Shown: piece after piece, positions 44,248 through 53,338 of the stretch | Numbering within the stretch: position 1 is the first letter of the stretch | Layout: each line of letters opens with the position of its first letter | Source of the DNA: Maribacter orientalis | Lineage (GTDB): Bacteria > Bacteroidota > Bacteroidia > Flavobacteriales > Flavobacteriaceae | DNA: 64,000 nt | NCBI RefSeq assembly: GCF_900109345.1 | Contig: NZ_FNZN01000009.1 | Span: 74,927-138,926 of the forward strand | Reading direction: 5' to 3' | Notes under the pieces: model-generated | Told to the model about the DNA's origin: nothing | Database searches by the model: none | Seen by the model: only the letters and a program-made list of their open reading frames with translations | Position numbers and translations under genes: made by a program

Positions 44248-44877
44248 ATGATCAAAGTTTTAATAGCGGACAACCACCCTATAGTAAGAATGGGAGTAAG
44301 GAAGGTTCTAGAAGCCGCTGAGGGTTTTGAACTGATCGATGAGGTAGCAACTACCGAAGAACTTTTCGAAAAACTTAAAGACACAACCCCCGATGTAGTC
44401 ATGCTAGAAATGGATATTCCTGAAATAAACGGAATAGCAGCATTACGAAAAATTAAAAAAGATTACGCTGACGTAAAAGTACTTATGTATAGCGGTCAAT
44501 CTGAAGATGTATATGCCCTTAGCGCCATTAGAGCAGGTGCTTTCGGTTATTTATCAAAATCATCTAGTGTAGAATATATTACGGCAGCAGTAACGAAAGT
44601 AAGTGAAGGCAGCATGTTCATCACCAATGAATTGGCACAACGTCTTGCTTTTGATGAAGGCACTAAAAAACCTAGAAGATTCTTTAGAAAACTGTCTACC
44701 AGAGAAATAGAAGTATTAAAACTTTTAGCTAGTGGTAAAAGAAATAAAGAAGTTGCTTTAGGCTTAAACCTAAACGAAAAAACAGTTAGTACCTATAAAG
44801 CACGTTTAATGAAAAAATTAAATGTTGATAATATGGTAGATTTATTACAGCAGGCAAAAGCGCTTGAATTGTACTAA
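44248..44877 (+). CDS. NarL/LuxR-type response regulator with Glu at the phospho-acceptor site
   Basis: 209 residues: a receiver domain (1-120) and a LuxR-type HTH (about 145-205, LSTREIEVLKLLASGKRNKEVA then NEKTVSTYKARLMKKL). In the receiver, D8 of the acidic pocket, the Ser in MYSGQ and the Lys in YLSKSSS are present. The position of the phosphorylated Asp is E54 (VVMLEMDIPEING). Glu often mimics the phosphorylated state, so the protein may be constitutively active or act without a kinase. A palindromic terminator follows. Confidence 0.92.
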   Translation: MIKVLIADNHPIVRMGVRKVLEAAEGFELIDEVATTEELFEKLKDTTPDVVMLEMDIPEINGIAALRKIKKDYADVKVLMYSGQSEDVYALSAIRAGAFGYLSKSSSVEYITAAVTKVSEGSMFITNELAQRLAFDEGTKKPRRFFRKLSTREIEVLKLLASGKRNKEVALGLNLNEKTVSTYKARLMKKLNVDNMVDLLQQAKALELY

Positions 44878-44898
44878 ATTCTTACAACTGTCATAAAA

Positions 44899-44930
44899 TA
44901 AAAAAGACCCACCATTGGTGGGTCTTTTTT
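44899..44930. terminator. Bidirectional terminator between response regulator and dnaG
   Basis: AAAAAGACCCACC, a short loop, then GGTGGGTCTTTTTT. A/T runs on both sides let it serve both convergent genes (stops at 44877 and 44950). Confidence 0.9.
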
Positions 44931-44949
44931 AATTACAGCCTTTTTTATA

Positions 44950-46929
44950 TTATGACAATACTCTATTTAGTTTCTGATTTAGAAGCTTGTTCAATTGAAT
45001 GTAGTTCATAATCTCTTCTAAAGCTTCCCGATTATCTTCATTAGACTGTTCAGTTGTTTTCTGCAACGCGCCCATTCGTTTTTTAATAAGAAAACAGCGT
45101 AAGGTTAAAATAGTTTCACTAACCAATTGGGCCACACCGATTTCCTTTTTCTTCGGATAAATCTCCTTACTCTCCCAATTATCTAATTTATAACGCTCCT
45201 CTTCCATTAAAATAGAAGATATTTGATTTGCCATATCTTGATCAAGACCATTTACAAAAGTAGTAATCGAAAATTCTTCTTCTTCGTTCAATGCCTCTAT
45301 GAGCTTAATATACATTTTTCGAAAATCTTCATTTGCCAACTCAATCTCGTCTTCTTGCAGGTCTAAATAAATTTTCTCGTATACCTTTATTTCCATTGAT
45401 TCAGGTTCTAATATTAAATCACCCGACTCATTCTCTTTAAGCACCAAATCTTCAAATTCTTCTTTGTGGGTTCCATAAAGCATAAGCGATTCTATAATCT
45501 TACGCTCTAACACATATTGAACATCTACCTTCTCTTGCTTTTCTTCATTACGAACAACATCAAAAGCTTTCTGCTCTTCCTTTTGTTGCTTTTGAACATC
45601 GGCGGTCTCTTTCTTGCCTATTTGTGCCAAAGTATTGAACAAAACAGCTTCCGAAATATTCATGATCTGGGCACACTCTTGTATGTAGATTTCCTTTTGA
45701 ATACGATCGGGAATCTTGGCTATACTATTGACAATATCCCTAACCGTGTCTGCACGTTTTATAGGGTCGTTATTTGCTTCCTTTACTAATAGCGATGCCT
45801 TAAACTGAATAAAATCTTTTGAATTGTTTTCTAAATACGCCGTAACCTCATCGAGTTCATTGTTCTTGGCAAAACTATCTGGATCTTCCCCTTCAGGAAA
45901 TGTACAGACACGAACGTTCATACCTTGTTCCAAAATCAAATCGATTCCTCGTAATGATGCTCTTAATCCTGCTGCATCACCATCGAACAAGACCGTTATA
46001 TTTTTGGTCAATCTATTGATTAGCCGAATTTGCTCTGATGTTAAAGCCGTACCACTTGATGATACCACATTATGGATTCCTCTTTGTGCAAACTGAATCA
46101 CATCGGTGTACCCTTCTACCAAAAAGCAATTGTCTTCTTTTGCTATTGCCTGCTTTGCATAATAAATACCATACAAGACCTTACTCTTGTGGTAAATATC
46201 ACTTTCGGGTGAATTGAGGTACTTGGCTGCCTTTTTATCATTTGTTAAAATACGGCCGCCAAAACCTAACACCCGGCCGCTCATGGAATGAATAGGAAAC
46301 ATTACCCTACCCTTAAAACGGTCGAACTTTCGCGAACTATTTGGATTGTTAGGGTCATCCTTAACAATGGTTAATCCGGTTTTTTCTAAATAATTTAGCT
46401 TATATCCTTTGTCTAAAGCAGCTGTAGTAAAACCATCCCACTGATCTAAACAGTATCCTAATTCAAATTTTTTGATAGTTTCATCAGTAAAACCACGTTC
46501 CTTAAAATAGCTTAAGCCGATAGCCTTTCCCAACTCGGTATCCCATAATATTTCTTTAAAATAGCTTTGGGCGAACTCTGACACCAAATACATGCTTTCG
46601 CGCTCATTGGCCTGTTCTTTATCTTCGTTAGACTGCTCTGTCTCCTCTACTTCTATATTGTATTTTTTAGCTAGGTATTTTATAGCCTCAGGATAGGTGA
46701 AATGCTCATGCTCCATTAAAAAAGCCACCACATTTCCGCCTTTTCCGCTACTAAAATCTTTCCAAATCTGTTTCACCGGTGACACCATAAAACTAGGCGA
46801 ACGCTCATCAGTAAACGGACTAAGTCCTTTAAAGTTAGAACCTGATTTCTTTAGCTGTACAAAATCACCGATCACCTCCTCTAAGCGGGCAGTTTCATAA
46901 ACTTGATCTATGGTGTTTTTTGAAATCAT
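44950..46929 (-). CDS. dnaG: DNA primase DnaG (degenerate zinc-binding domain)
   Basis: 659 residues; synthesises RNA primers for replication. The polymerase core is intact: EGYTDVIQFAQRG, SSGTALT and the TOPRIM acids in VLFDGDAAGLRA. The N-terminal domain, normally CHC2 zinc-binding, reads LSPFTDERSPSF and IWKDFSSGKGGN. The four ligands C, H, C, C are replaced by S37, T40, D58 and S61, so it probably cannot bind zinc. The C-terminal helicase-interaction region is long, acidic and helical. It is convergent with the response regulator. Confidence 0.95.
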   Translation of the reverse strand: MISKNTIDQVYETARLEEVIGDFVQLKKSGSNFKGLSPFTDERSPSFMVSPVKQIWKDFSSGKGGNVVAFLMEHEHFTYPEAIKYLAKKYNIEVEETEQSNEDKEQANERESMYLVSEFAQSYFKEILWDTELGKAIGLSYFKERGFTDETIKKFELGYCLDQWDGFTTAALDKGYKLNYLEKTGLTIVKDDPNNPNSSRKFDRFKGRVMFPIHSMSGRVLGFGGRILTNDKKAAKYLNSPESDIYHKSKVLYGIYYAKQAIAKEDNCFLVEGYTDVIQFAQRGIHNVVSSSGTALTSEQIRLINRLTKNITVLFDGDAAGLRASLRGIDLILEQGMNVRVCTFPEGEDPDSFAKNNELDEVTAYLENNSKDFIQFKASLLVKEANNDPIKRADTVRDIVNSIAKIPDRIQKEIYIQECAQIMNISEAVLFNTLAQIGKKETADVQKQQKEEQKAFDVVRNEEKQEKVDVQYVLERKIIESLMLYGTHKEEFEDLVLKENESGDLILEPESMEIKVYEKIYLDLQEDEIELANEDFRKMYIKLIEALNEEEEFSITTFVNGLDQDMANQISSILMEEERYKLDNWESKEIYPKKKEIGVAQLVSETILTLRCFLIKKRMGALQKTTEQSNEDNREALEEIMNYIQLNKLLNQKLNRVLS

Positions 46930-46998
46930 AAAGTGCTTTCTAAAATAGCGTTTAACGAAATCTTTTATGCTTAATTTAGAACATCAAAAGTACTAATT

Positions 46999-47250
46999 AT
47001 GATTCTATTCTTTGGCACAAGACCAGGTAAACCGGAAAGTATAAAGCTTTTTAATGCTACTTGTCCTTATTGCCAACAAAGAGGTACCCTAACAGCGATT
47101 ACACTGAAAAACTATTTCCATATATTTTGGATAAAACTCTTTAAAATTTCTAGCAACACCACTATTGAATGTAGTCATTGTAAGCGTGGGTATTATGAAA
47201 ATGAGTTTACCGATGAGATGAATCGTGAACTATCGAGAATAAAAAAATAG
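46999..47250 (+). CDS. Small zinc-ribbon protein, unknown
   Basis: 83 residues with two CxxC knuckles (TCPYCQQRG and ECSHCKRGY) about 37 residues apart, as in zinc-ribbon small proteins of Bacteroidota. The segment between them (NYFHIFWIKLFKISS) is hydrophobic but too short to be a clear membrane span. Function unknown. Its start is about 70 bases from the dnaG start on the opposite strand, so the two share an upstream region. Confidence 0.75.
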   Translation: MILFFGTRPGKPESIKLFNATCPYCQQRGTLTAITLKNYFHIFWIKLFKISSNTTIECSHCKRGYYENEFTDEMNRELSRIKK

Positions 47251-47287
47251 CTGTAGTAACCGGTTTTTAAACACGGTACCACAGCTA
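47248..47287. terminator. Inverted repeat between zinc-ribbon gene and beta-barrel gene
   Basis: TAGCTGTAGTAACCG (47248-47262) is imperfectly complementary to CGGTACCACAGCTA (47274-47287). It lies between two convergent genes and could terminate both, but lacks a clear T run. Confidence 0.5.
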
Positions 47288-47311
47288 AATTGATTGTTGA
47301 ATATATTTAAC

Positions 47312-48394
47312 TTATAAATCGAAACGCAATCCTAAAGAAATATTTCGCTGTTCAACGGCAGCATCTTTAAAAATAGGGTTCAGATCGTACTTCACATATA
47401 ATAGAACACCTTCAACACCAGCATACGCACTTAAACCATAGACCAAATCATTGGTGTTATACCCACGCTTTAATTTATCCTTGACATTATCTCCATTACG
47501 ATCATACTTCAATTTTTGGCGGGTACCCATATTAAAACCAGCATAGCCACCTAATCCTAATCTAAACTGATTTCGTAACGAATAGCGCATGGTTTCTTCA
47601 GTAGTTTTCAACTTTGAAGGTCCAAATTCAAGATGCATTGGAAATACTAAATTATCCATACGGAATTTTGATTTGCTTAAATCATATTCGAATTCTTGTA
47701 GCTCGGTCTGACCATTGTCAAGCGCAACAAAATATTGATTATCCTTAGGTTTCAATCCGTTAAATTGGAATGAAAAACCATAATTCAACCTCACAAAATT
47801 TGAATTTTTGAATACACGCGTACGCCATTGCCAACCCATTTCAAAAAATCGACTTCCTCCTATTTTATAAGGTGAATCATTTAAAGACTGGCCTTCGACG
47901 ATTGCATTATTGAGACCGATAGCCATTACAAAATCTGAATAGGTTCTTCGATCATATTTAATTTCTCTTCTATTTGGGTTTTCATTCAGGCGAAAACCAA
48001 AGAGTTTAGCATTCTGACCATCATCTTTTCCAAACCCGATTTGAACGGCGAACTTGTAATTCAAAGTATCTAATTCTTGAACATGACCACTATTCCGCTC
48101 TAAAAGAGAAATTTTATTCTCTATAATCGAAATTCTTTCTTCAATGTTCAAAGCTCTTTTCTCAGCAGCCTTAATTTTCAATGCATTAGCTTCTTCCTCT
48201 GTAATTTCGTCGTTTTTTAATTGTGTGCCAATTGCCTCTATTTCCAATTTTAAAGCTTTCTTTTCTTGTTGGGTTATTTTAGCTTTTTGTTCCTTTAAAA
48301 TTTCAATTTTCTTTTCATATTCCTCTTGGGCAGATAAATTTTGAATCATTAATAGGGTTACTAAACCAACTAAATACATTGTAATTGTTCTCAT
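47312..48394 (-). CDS. Outer-membrane beta-barrel-like protein with N-terminal coiled coil
   Basis: 360 residues. A Sec signal peptide (MRTITMYLVGLVTLLMIQNLSAQ) is followed by a Lys/Glu-rich coiled coil (about 24-110) and a C-terminal beta-rich half. The latter has alternating strands (YKFAVQIGFGKDDGQ, FEMGWQWRTRVF, RLNYGFSFQFNG, FRLGLGGYAGFNMG) and ends in SLGLRFDL, typical of a beta-barrel outer-membrane protein. It is downstream of the sigma/probable anti-sigma pair on the same strand, so it may be their target. Confidence 0.7.
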   Translation of the reverse strand: MRTITMYLVGLVTLLMIQNLSAQEEYEKKIEILKEQKAKITQQEKKALKLEIEAIGTQLKNDEITEEEANALKIKAAEKRALNIEERISIIENKISLLERNSGHVQELDTLNYKFAVQIGFGKDDGQNAKLFGFRLNENPNRREIKYDRRTYSDFVMAIGLNNAIVEGQSLNDSPYKIGGSRFFEMGWQWRTRVFKNSNFVRLNYGFSFQFNGLKPKDNQYFVALDNGQTELQEFEYDLSKSKFRMDNLVFPMHLEFGPSKLKTTEETMRYSLRNQFRLGLGGYAGFNMGTRQKLKYDRNGDNVKDKLKRGYNTNDLVYGLSAYAGVEGVLLYVKYDLNPIFKDAAVEQRNISLGLRFDL

Positions 48395-48484
48395 TTCGAT
48401 TTTGATTTTTTTTGATGAATAAAACTCCGCTTCCTGTCCCCGTAGTATTTTACAGAGATGAAGAATAAAACGATTTGTACTAGA

Positions 48485-49237
48485 TTAATTATTGCGGTCA
48501 GCGACAGCCGTTCGCACTTTAATAAAACTGGCTTTTAAAGAATTGAATATTTGGTCTCGGAAGGATTGATCAAGTTCACCCTCAACCTCTGTCAACAAAG
48601 CCATTGCATCGACAGATTTATCTGTATTAAAAATTTTATCCCGTAAAATTTCATCTTGTGCCCGTTTCAATAACGAATCTACTTCTGCATCAGTTACAGC
48701 ACTATACTGTTCCAAGACATCAAGTTGTGCAACTATACCCGCCACTTTGGTGTTTATAATAGCATCAGAAATTTCTAATTTACCACCTTTCTTTTCAGGC
48801 ACAACACGCTCCACTGAAGCAACTTCAATCTCATCTTCAATACTGATGATTTCTTTCTTTTTTATTGATTCTTGCTTCTTGTTTACAACACTATTAATTT
48901 TCTCTAAATCATCATTTTTAGCTACAACTTCTGGTTCTTTCTTTAAAAATGGTACGGACTCAGTCTTTATCTTCTCTTCTAATGCTTCTTTATTATCGAT
49001 GTCAACAACTTCAAACTTTATCTCATTTATATCATCACCACCTTTGAAGTAGAATAGTGCAATACCTACCAAAACCATAACACTAGCTGCAATACCCACC
49101 CATAGATACAGAGGTTTCCTTTTTCTATCATCAGTATTCAATTCTGATGAAATTTTTTCCCAAGCATTTTCCGACGGATGTATCTCCCGCTCCTGAAGCT
49201 TAGTTTTTATATGTTTTTCAAATTTATCGGTTTCCAT
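48485..49237 (-). CDS. Probable anti-sigma-type membrane protein
   Basis: 250 residues. A short cytoplasmic part (METDKFEKHIKTKLQEREIHPSENAWEKISSELN) precedes one transmembrane helix (about 45-63, WVGIAASVMVLVGIALFYF). A long, Lys/Glu-rich, probably disordered outer region follows. This layout beside and overlapping (14 bp) an ECF sigma gene fits an anti-sigma factor or a related regulator in flavobacteria. No ASD zinc motif is seen, so the call rests on gene order and topology. Confidence 0.6.
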   Translation of the reverse strand: METDKFEKHIKTKLQEREIHPSENAWEKISSELNTDDRKRKPLYLWVGIAASVMVLVGIALFYFKGGDDINEIKFEVVDIDNKEALEEKIKTESVPFLKKEPEVVAKNDDLEKINSVVNKKQESIKKKEIISIEDEIEVASVERVVPEKKGGKLEISDAIINTKVAGIVAQLDVLEQYSAVTDAEVDSLLKRAQDEILRDKIFNTDKSVDAMALLTEVEGELDQSFRDQIFNSLKASFIKVRTAVADRNN

Positions 49238-49787
49238 ACCCTATACTATTTTGTTTTCTTAATTGCCCTTGAAGCAATTTTCGAGCTTTTAATAATTGTG
49301 TTTTTGAAGTGCTCTCGGTTATAGAAAGCATTTCTGCGATTTCTTTATGCTTATAACCCTCTACGGTATACAGTACAAATACCATTTTATACCCTTGCGG
49401 TAACGCATCTATAAGCTGTTGAATATGTTCTGTGTCTAAATCTGTACTTTGAGAAATTTCTTCTGACTGATTTTTTTCATACACCTCGTCATCATAAACC
49501 ACAAACTGTTGTTTTCTTAAATAGGAAATACTTTCCCTGATCATTATTCTTCTTAACCAGCCTTCAAAACTTCCTTCGAATTTGAAAGTATCCAACTTAT
49601 TGAACATTTTTAGAAAACCTTGCACCATTACATCCTCAGCAAAATGAATATCCTTTATGTATTGCCTACAGACACTCAACATTTTTGGAGCATGTTTTTT
49701 ATACAAACGCTCTTGTGCATCTCGGTTACCCGATATGGCTCTTTTAATGAGCTGCCTTTCGTTTTTATAAAATGGTATAATTTTCAA
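49224..49787 (-). CDS. ECF-type RNA polymerase sigma factor
   Basis: 187 residues. Region 2 is in LYKKHAPKMLSVCRQYIKDIHFAEDVMVQGFLKMFNKLDTF and then EGWLRRIMIRESISYLR. Region 4 is in LIDALPQGYKMVFVLYTVEGYKHKEIAEMLSITESTSKTQLLKARKLL. The start is TTG (49785-49787), since no upstream in-frame ATG precedes region 2. It is the first gene of a three-gene set with the probable anti-sigma (14-bp overlap) and a beta-barrel gene. Confidence 0.9.
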   Translation of the reverse strand: MKIIPFYKNERQLIKRAISGNRDAQERLYKKHAPKMLSVCRQYIKDIHFAEDVMVQGFLKMFNKLDTFKFEGSFEGWLRRIMIRESISYLRKQQFVVYDDEVYEKNQSEEISQSTDLDTEHIQQLIDALPQGYKMVFVLYTVEGYKHKEIAEMLSITESTSKTQLLKARKLLQGQLRKQNSIGYGNR

Positions 49788-49922
49788 AATAATGGTTTGG
49801 TCTTCTATTCTACTAGACGCAATAGTAGATATAATAGTTGCCTGAAGATAAATAAATTTTAAAATTTATTTTCAAATCTCTGTATTACAGATACTTAAAT
49901 TGGAATATTTTTTAAATAAGAA

Positions 49923-50900
49923 TTACTTTTTACGGTCCACCACGTAATTCACCATTAACTCTAAAGCAGCTTTATAGTCAGATTCTGGATATATACTCAA
50001 CAGTTCTAGTGCCTCATCTCTGTATTCGAGCATTTTACTAACGGCATAATCTAATCCGCCCTTTTCCTTAACAAAAGAAATAACTTCTTTTACCCGCTGT
50101 TTGTCCTTGTTGTGATTCTTAATGGAATTGATAACCCAGTTTTTCTCTTTCTTTGTACAATGGTTAAGGGCGTAAATTAAAGGCAACGTCATTTTTTGCT
50201 CCTTAATATCAATTCCTGTAGGTTTCCCTATTTTTTTAGCTCCATAATCAAAAAGATCATCTTTGATTTGAAAAGCCATACCACATAATTCACCAAATTT
50301 TCTAAATATTTCTACATCAGCACTTTCCGGTTTAACCGAACAAGCCCCTAATGAACAACATGCAGCAATAAGTGTAGCTGTTTTTTGGCGGATAATTTCG
50401 TAGTAGACGTCTTCGGTAATATCTAACCTTCGTGCTTTTTCTATCTGAAGCAATTCACCCTCACTCATTTCACGTACGGCTACGGATATGATTTTTAGTA
50501 AATCAAAATCATTATTATCAATCGATAACAAAAGTCCTTTAGACAACAAATAATCACCCACTAAAACGGCAATCTTATTTTTCCAAAGTGCATTTATTGA
50601 AAAGAAACCTCTACGCTTATTGCTTTCATCGACAACATCATCATGAACTAAAGTAGCGGTATGGATTAATTCAATAACTGAAGCTCCTCGATACGTTCGT
50701 TCATTTACCACGCCCTTATTCAATAATTTGGCAGTGAGAAATACAAACATGGGCCGCATTTGCTTCCCTTTTCTGTTTACAATATAATGGGTAATTCTAT
50801 TCAGTAACGCCACCTTAGATGACATTGAATCCCTAAACTTGGACTCAAACAACTCCATTTCCTGGTAGACAGGTTCCTTTATTTGTGATACTATTTTCAG
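49923..50900 (-). CDS. Polyprenyl diphosphate synthase (long-chain trans-prenyltransferase)
   Basis: Builds the isoprenoid chain for menaquinone from farnesyl or geranyl diphosphate and IPP. The first Asp-rich motif is HDDVVDES, the second KDDLFDYG, with GKQMRPMFVFLTAKLL upstream. The first ATG (50858) leaves the family N-terminal segment (KIVSQIKEPVYQE before MELFE) outside the frame, but that segment is encoded in frame upstream and starts at a CTG (50898-50900) two codons after a stop. I therefore extend to the CTG; 311 residues from the ATG is the conservative alternative. Confidence 0.8.
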   Translation of the reverse strand: MKIVSQIKEPVYQEMELFESKFRDSMSSKVALLNRITHYIVNRKGKQMRPMFVFLTAKLLNKGVVNERTYRGASVIELIHTATLVHDDVVDESNKRRGFFSINALWKNKIAVLVGDYLLSKGLLLSIDNNDFDLLKIISVAVREMSEGELLQIEKARRLDITEDVYYEIIRQKTATLIAACCSLGACSVKPESADVEIFRKFGELCGMAFQIKDDLFDYGAKKIGKPTGIDIKEQKMTLPLIYALNHCTKKEKNWVINSIKNHNKDKQRVKEVISFVKEKGGLDYAVSKMLEYRDEALELLSIYPESDYKAALELMVNYVVDRKK

Positions 50901-50938
50901 GTGTTATTTCTTAGAACCTCAAAATTAGCGAAAAGCAC

Positions 50939-51000
50939 GCAGTTAACCGTACTCAGACCGCAGTTATCGTTTATTGGTCGATTACTTCGGCTACGCTCAG
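50939..51000. repeat. Dispersed CAGTTA/ACTCAG repeat stretch
   Basis: CAGTTAACCGTACTCAGACC, then CGCAGTTATCG and later CTTCGGCTACGCTCAGTAAA, matching the wording of the repeats at 37604 and 22120. Noncoding gap between the prenyl synthase and rlmN. Confidence 0.4.
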
Positions 51001-51068
51001 TAAAGGGTTTGATTGCAATTAAGAAAAGTGTGATTTTAAAAAAATCAATTATACTTGCTTACTTCTAT

Positions 51069-52112
51069 TTAAGATTTATTCGCCAACTGACCACAGGCAG
51101 CATCGATATCCTTACCACGAGAACGGCGGACGGTGACCACAATATTGTTTTTTTCTAAGGTACTAACGTAGCGATCTATAGCTGCAGTTGATGCTTGCTT
51201 AAACTCCCCATCATCTATTGGGTTATACTCTATCAAATTCACCTTAGAAGGTGCAAATCTGCAGAAAGCAACCAATGCATCAACATCTTTTTGAGCATCA
51301 TTGATTCCTTCCCAAACAACATACTCATAGGTAATTCTACTTTTCGTCTTTTCATACCAGTACTGCAAAGATTCTCGTAAATCACTTAAAGTAAACTTGG
51401 CATTAAAGGGCATTATAGAGGTACGTATTTCATCTATTGCAGAGTGAAGTGAAACAGCCAGCTTAAACTTAACTTCATCATCGGCCATTTTCTTTATCAA
51501 CTTTGGCACACCAGATGTTGATACCGTAATACGCTTTGGAGACATGCCTAAACCATCTGTAGAAGTTATCTTCTCTATCGCCTTTAAAACATTGTTATAG
51601 TTCATTAAAGGTTCTCCCATGCCCATAAATACAATATTGCTCAACGGTCTATCAAAATAAAGTCGGCTTTCATTATCAATGGCAACTACTTGATCATATA
51701 TTTCATCAGGATTTAGATTCCGCATTCGTTTTAATCGAGAAGTAGCACAGAATCTACAATCTAAACTACAACCCACCTGACTAGATACACAAGCAGTGGT
51801 TCTTGATTTTGTTGGAATTAAAACCGATTCTACAATTAAATCATCATGCAAGCGTACAGCATTCTTTATGGTGCCATCTGAACTACGCTGCATTAAATCA
51901 ACCTTAATATGGTTGATAACAAAATTAGCCTCTAGCATCTCTCTAGTTTCTTTCGATAGGGATGTCATCACATCAAAAGAATAGGCTGCTTTTTGCCATA
52001 GCCACTCATAAACCTGGTTTCCACGAAAGGCCTTATCACCATTGGAAACGAAAAAATCCCTAAGCTGCTCACGTGTTAGTGCCCGGATATCTTTTTTCTT
52101 TATCTCTTCCAT
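51069..52112 (-). CDS. rlmN: 23S rRNA (adenine2503-C2)-methyltransferase RlmN
   Basis: A radical-SAM methyltransferase; it also modifies some tRNAs at A37. 347 residues with the radical-SAM motif CSLDCRFCA (Cys-x3-Cys-x2-Cys), MGMGEPLMNYNNVLKA and VSTSGVPKLIKKMAD. The N-terminal EIKKKDIRALTREQLRDFFVS and the C-terminal RSRGKDIDAACGQLA, which carries the resolving Cys, are also typical. A terminator separates it from queA upstream, so it probably has its own promoter. Confidence 0.96.
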   Translation of the reverse strand: MEEIKKKDIRALTREQLRDFFVSNGDKAFRGNQVYEWLWQKAAYSFDVMTSLSKETREMLEANFVINHIKVDLMQRSSDGTIKNAVRLHDDLIVESVLIPTKSRTTACVSSQVGCSLDCRFCATSRLKRMRNLNPDEIYDQVVAIDNESRLYFDRPLSNIVFMGMGEPLMNYNNVLKAIEKITSTDGLGMSPKRITVSTSGVPKLIKKMADDEVKFKLAVSLHSAIDEIRTSIMPFNAKFTLSDLRESLQYWYEKTKSRITYEYVVWEGINDAQKDVDALVAFCRFAPSKVNLIEYNPIDDGEFKQASTAAIDRYVSTLEKNNIVVTVRRSRGKDIDAACGQLANKS

Positions 52113-52137
52113 AGTATTAAAGGTAGGTATTAAAATA

Positions 52138-52173
52138 AATCCCGCTTTCTAAATAGTTAGATAAAGCGGGATT
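52138..52173 (-). terminator. Terminator after queA
   Basis: AATCCCGCTTT (52138-52148) pairs with AAAGCGGGATT (52163-52173). The minus-strand tail is T-rich. It lies 38 bases after the queA stop. Confidence 0.8.
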
Positions 52174-52210
52174 GGATATAAGTTCCTTAAGTATAAGGAT
52201 TGATTCGTAA

Positions 52211-53260
52211 TTATATAATTAACATGGCATCACCATAAGAATAAAACTTATAGTTTTCCAAAATAGCTTCTTTATATGCTCTAGTCATTAAATCATGACC
52301 CATAAATGCAGATACCATCATCAATAAGGTTGATTTAGGTAAATGGAAATTGGTGATCATAGCATTTGCAAGGCTAAAATCATAAGGAGGGAAAATGAAT
52401 TTATTCGTCCATCCTTCAAACGTATTCAGGGTATGTTTTGAAGAAACTGCACTTTCTAAACCACGCATGGCAGTAGTACCTACAGCACAAATACGACGTT
52501 TTTTCAACTTTGCATTGTTTACAATTTGTGTAGCTTTCTCATCAATAAACAATTCTTCACTGTCCATTTTATGTTTAGAAAGATCTTCAACTTCTACCGG
52601 ATTAAAAGTACCAAGACCAACATGCAATGTTAATTCTGCAAAGTCGATTCCCTTAATTTCCAATCTCTTTAATAAATGTTTAGAAAAGTGTAAACCAGCA
52701 GTAGGGGCAGCAACCGCACCTTCATGCTTAGCATAAATAGTTTGGTAACGTAATTCATCTTCAGCTTCAACTTCTCTTTTTATATACTTTGGCAAAGGTG
52801 TTTCACCCAATTCCCTAAGTTTTCTTCTAAAATCTACATATGCACCATCATATAAAAAACGTAAAGTTCTTCCTCTTGATGTGGTGTTATCAATAACCTC
52901 AGCAACTAGAGTTTCATCATCGCCAAAATATAGCTTATTACCAATACGTATTTTACGTGCTGGATCTACAAGAACGTCCCATAAGCGTTGCTCTTCGTTT
53001 AATTCACGCAAAAGAAAAACTTCGATACGTGCACCAGTTTTTTCTTTGTTACCATATAAACGGGCTGGGAATACTTTTGTATTGTTCAGAACCATGACAT
53101 CACCTTCATCAAAATAATCGATCATGTCTTTGAACATCTTATGCTCAATCTTTCCAGTATCTCTATGGATTACCATTAATTTGGACTCATCCCTATTTTC
53201 TGAAGGATGTTCGGCCAATAATTCCTTAGGAAGCTCAAAACTAAAGTTTGATAATTTCAT
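52211..53260 (-). CDS. queA: tRNA preQ1(34) S-adenosylmethionine ribosyltransferase-isomerase QueA
   Basis: Transfers and isomerises the ribosyl part of SAM to preQ1 in tRNA, making epoxyqueuosine. 349 residues with the N-terminal [17 protein letters not shown], then [53 protein letters not shown] and [18 protein letters not shown]. No other queuosine gene is next to it. aroA lies upstream on the same strand with a 78-base gap. Confidence 0.96.
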   Translation of the reverse strand: MKLSNFSFELPKELLAEHPSENRDESKLMVIHRDTGKIEHKMFKDMIDYFDEGDVMVLNNTKVFPARLYGNKEKTGARIEVFLLRELNEEQRLWDVLVDPARKIRIGNKLYFGDDETLVAEVIDNTTSRGRTLRFLYDGAYVDFRRKLRELGETPLPKYIKREVEAEDELRYQTIYAKHEGAVAAPTAGLHFSKHLLKRLEIKGIDFAELTLHVGLGTFNPVEVEDLSKHKMDSEELFIDEKATQIVNNAKLKKRRICAVGTTAMRGLESAVSSKHTLNTFEGWTNKFIFPPYDFSLANAMITNFHLPKSTLLMMVSAFMGHDLMTRAYKEAILENYKFYSYGDAMLII

Positions 53261-53338
53261 GTAACTATTATTTTAGTGTATCAAATTGCGGCTGCAAAGA
53301 TACAATCTGCAGATAGGCCTTGTCAAGTAAAACGCTAA

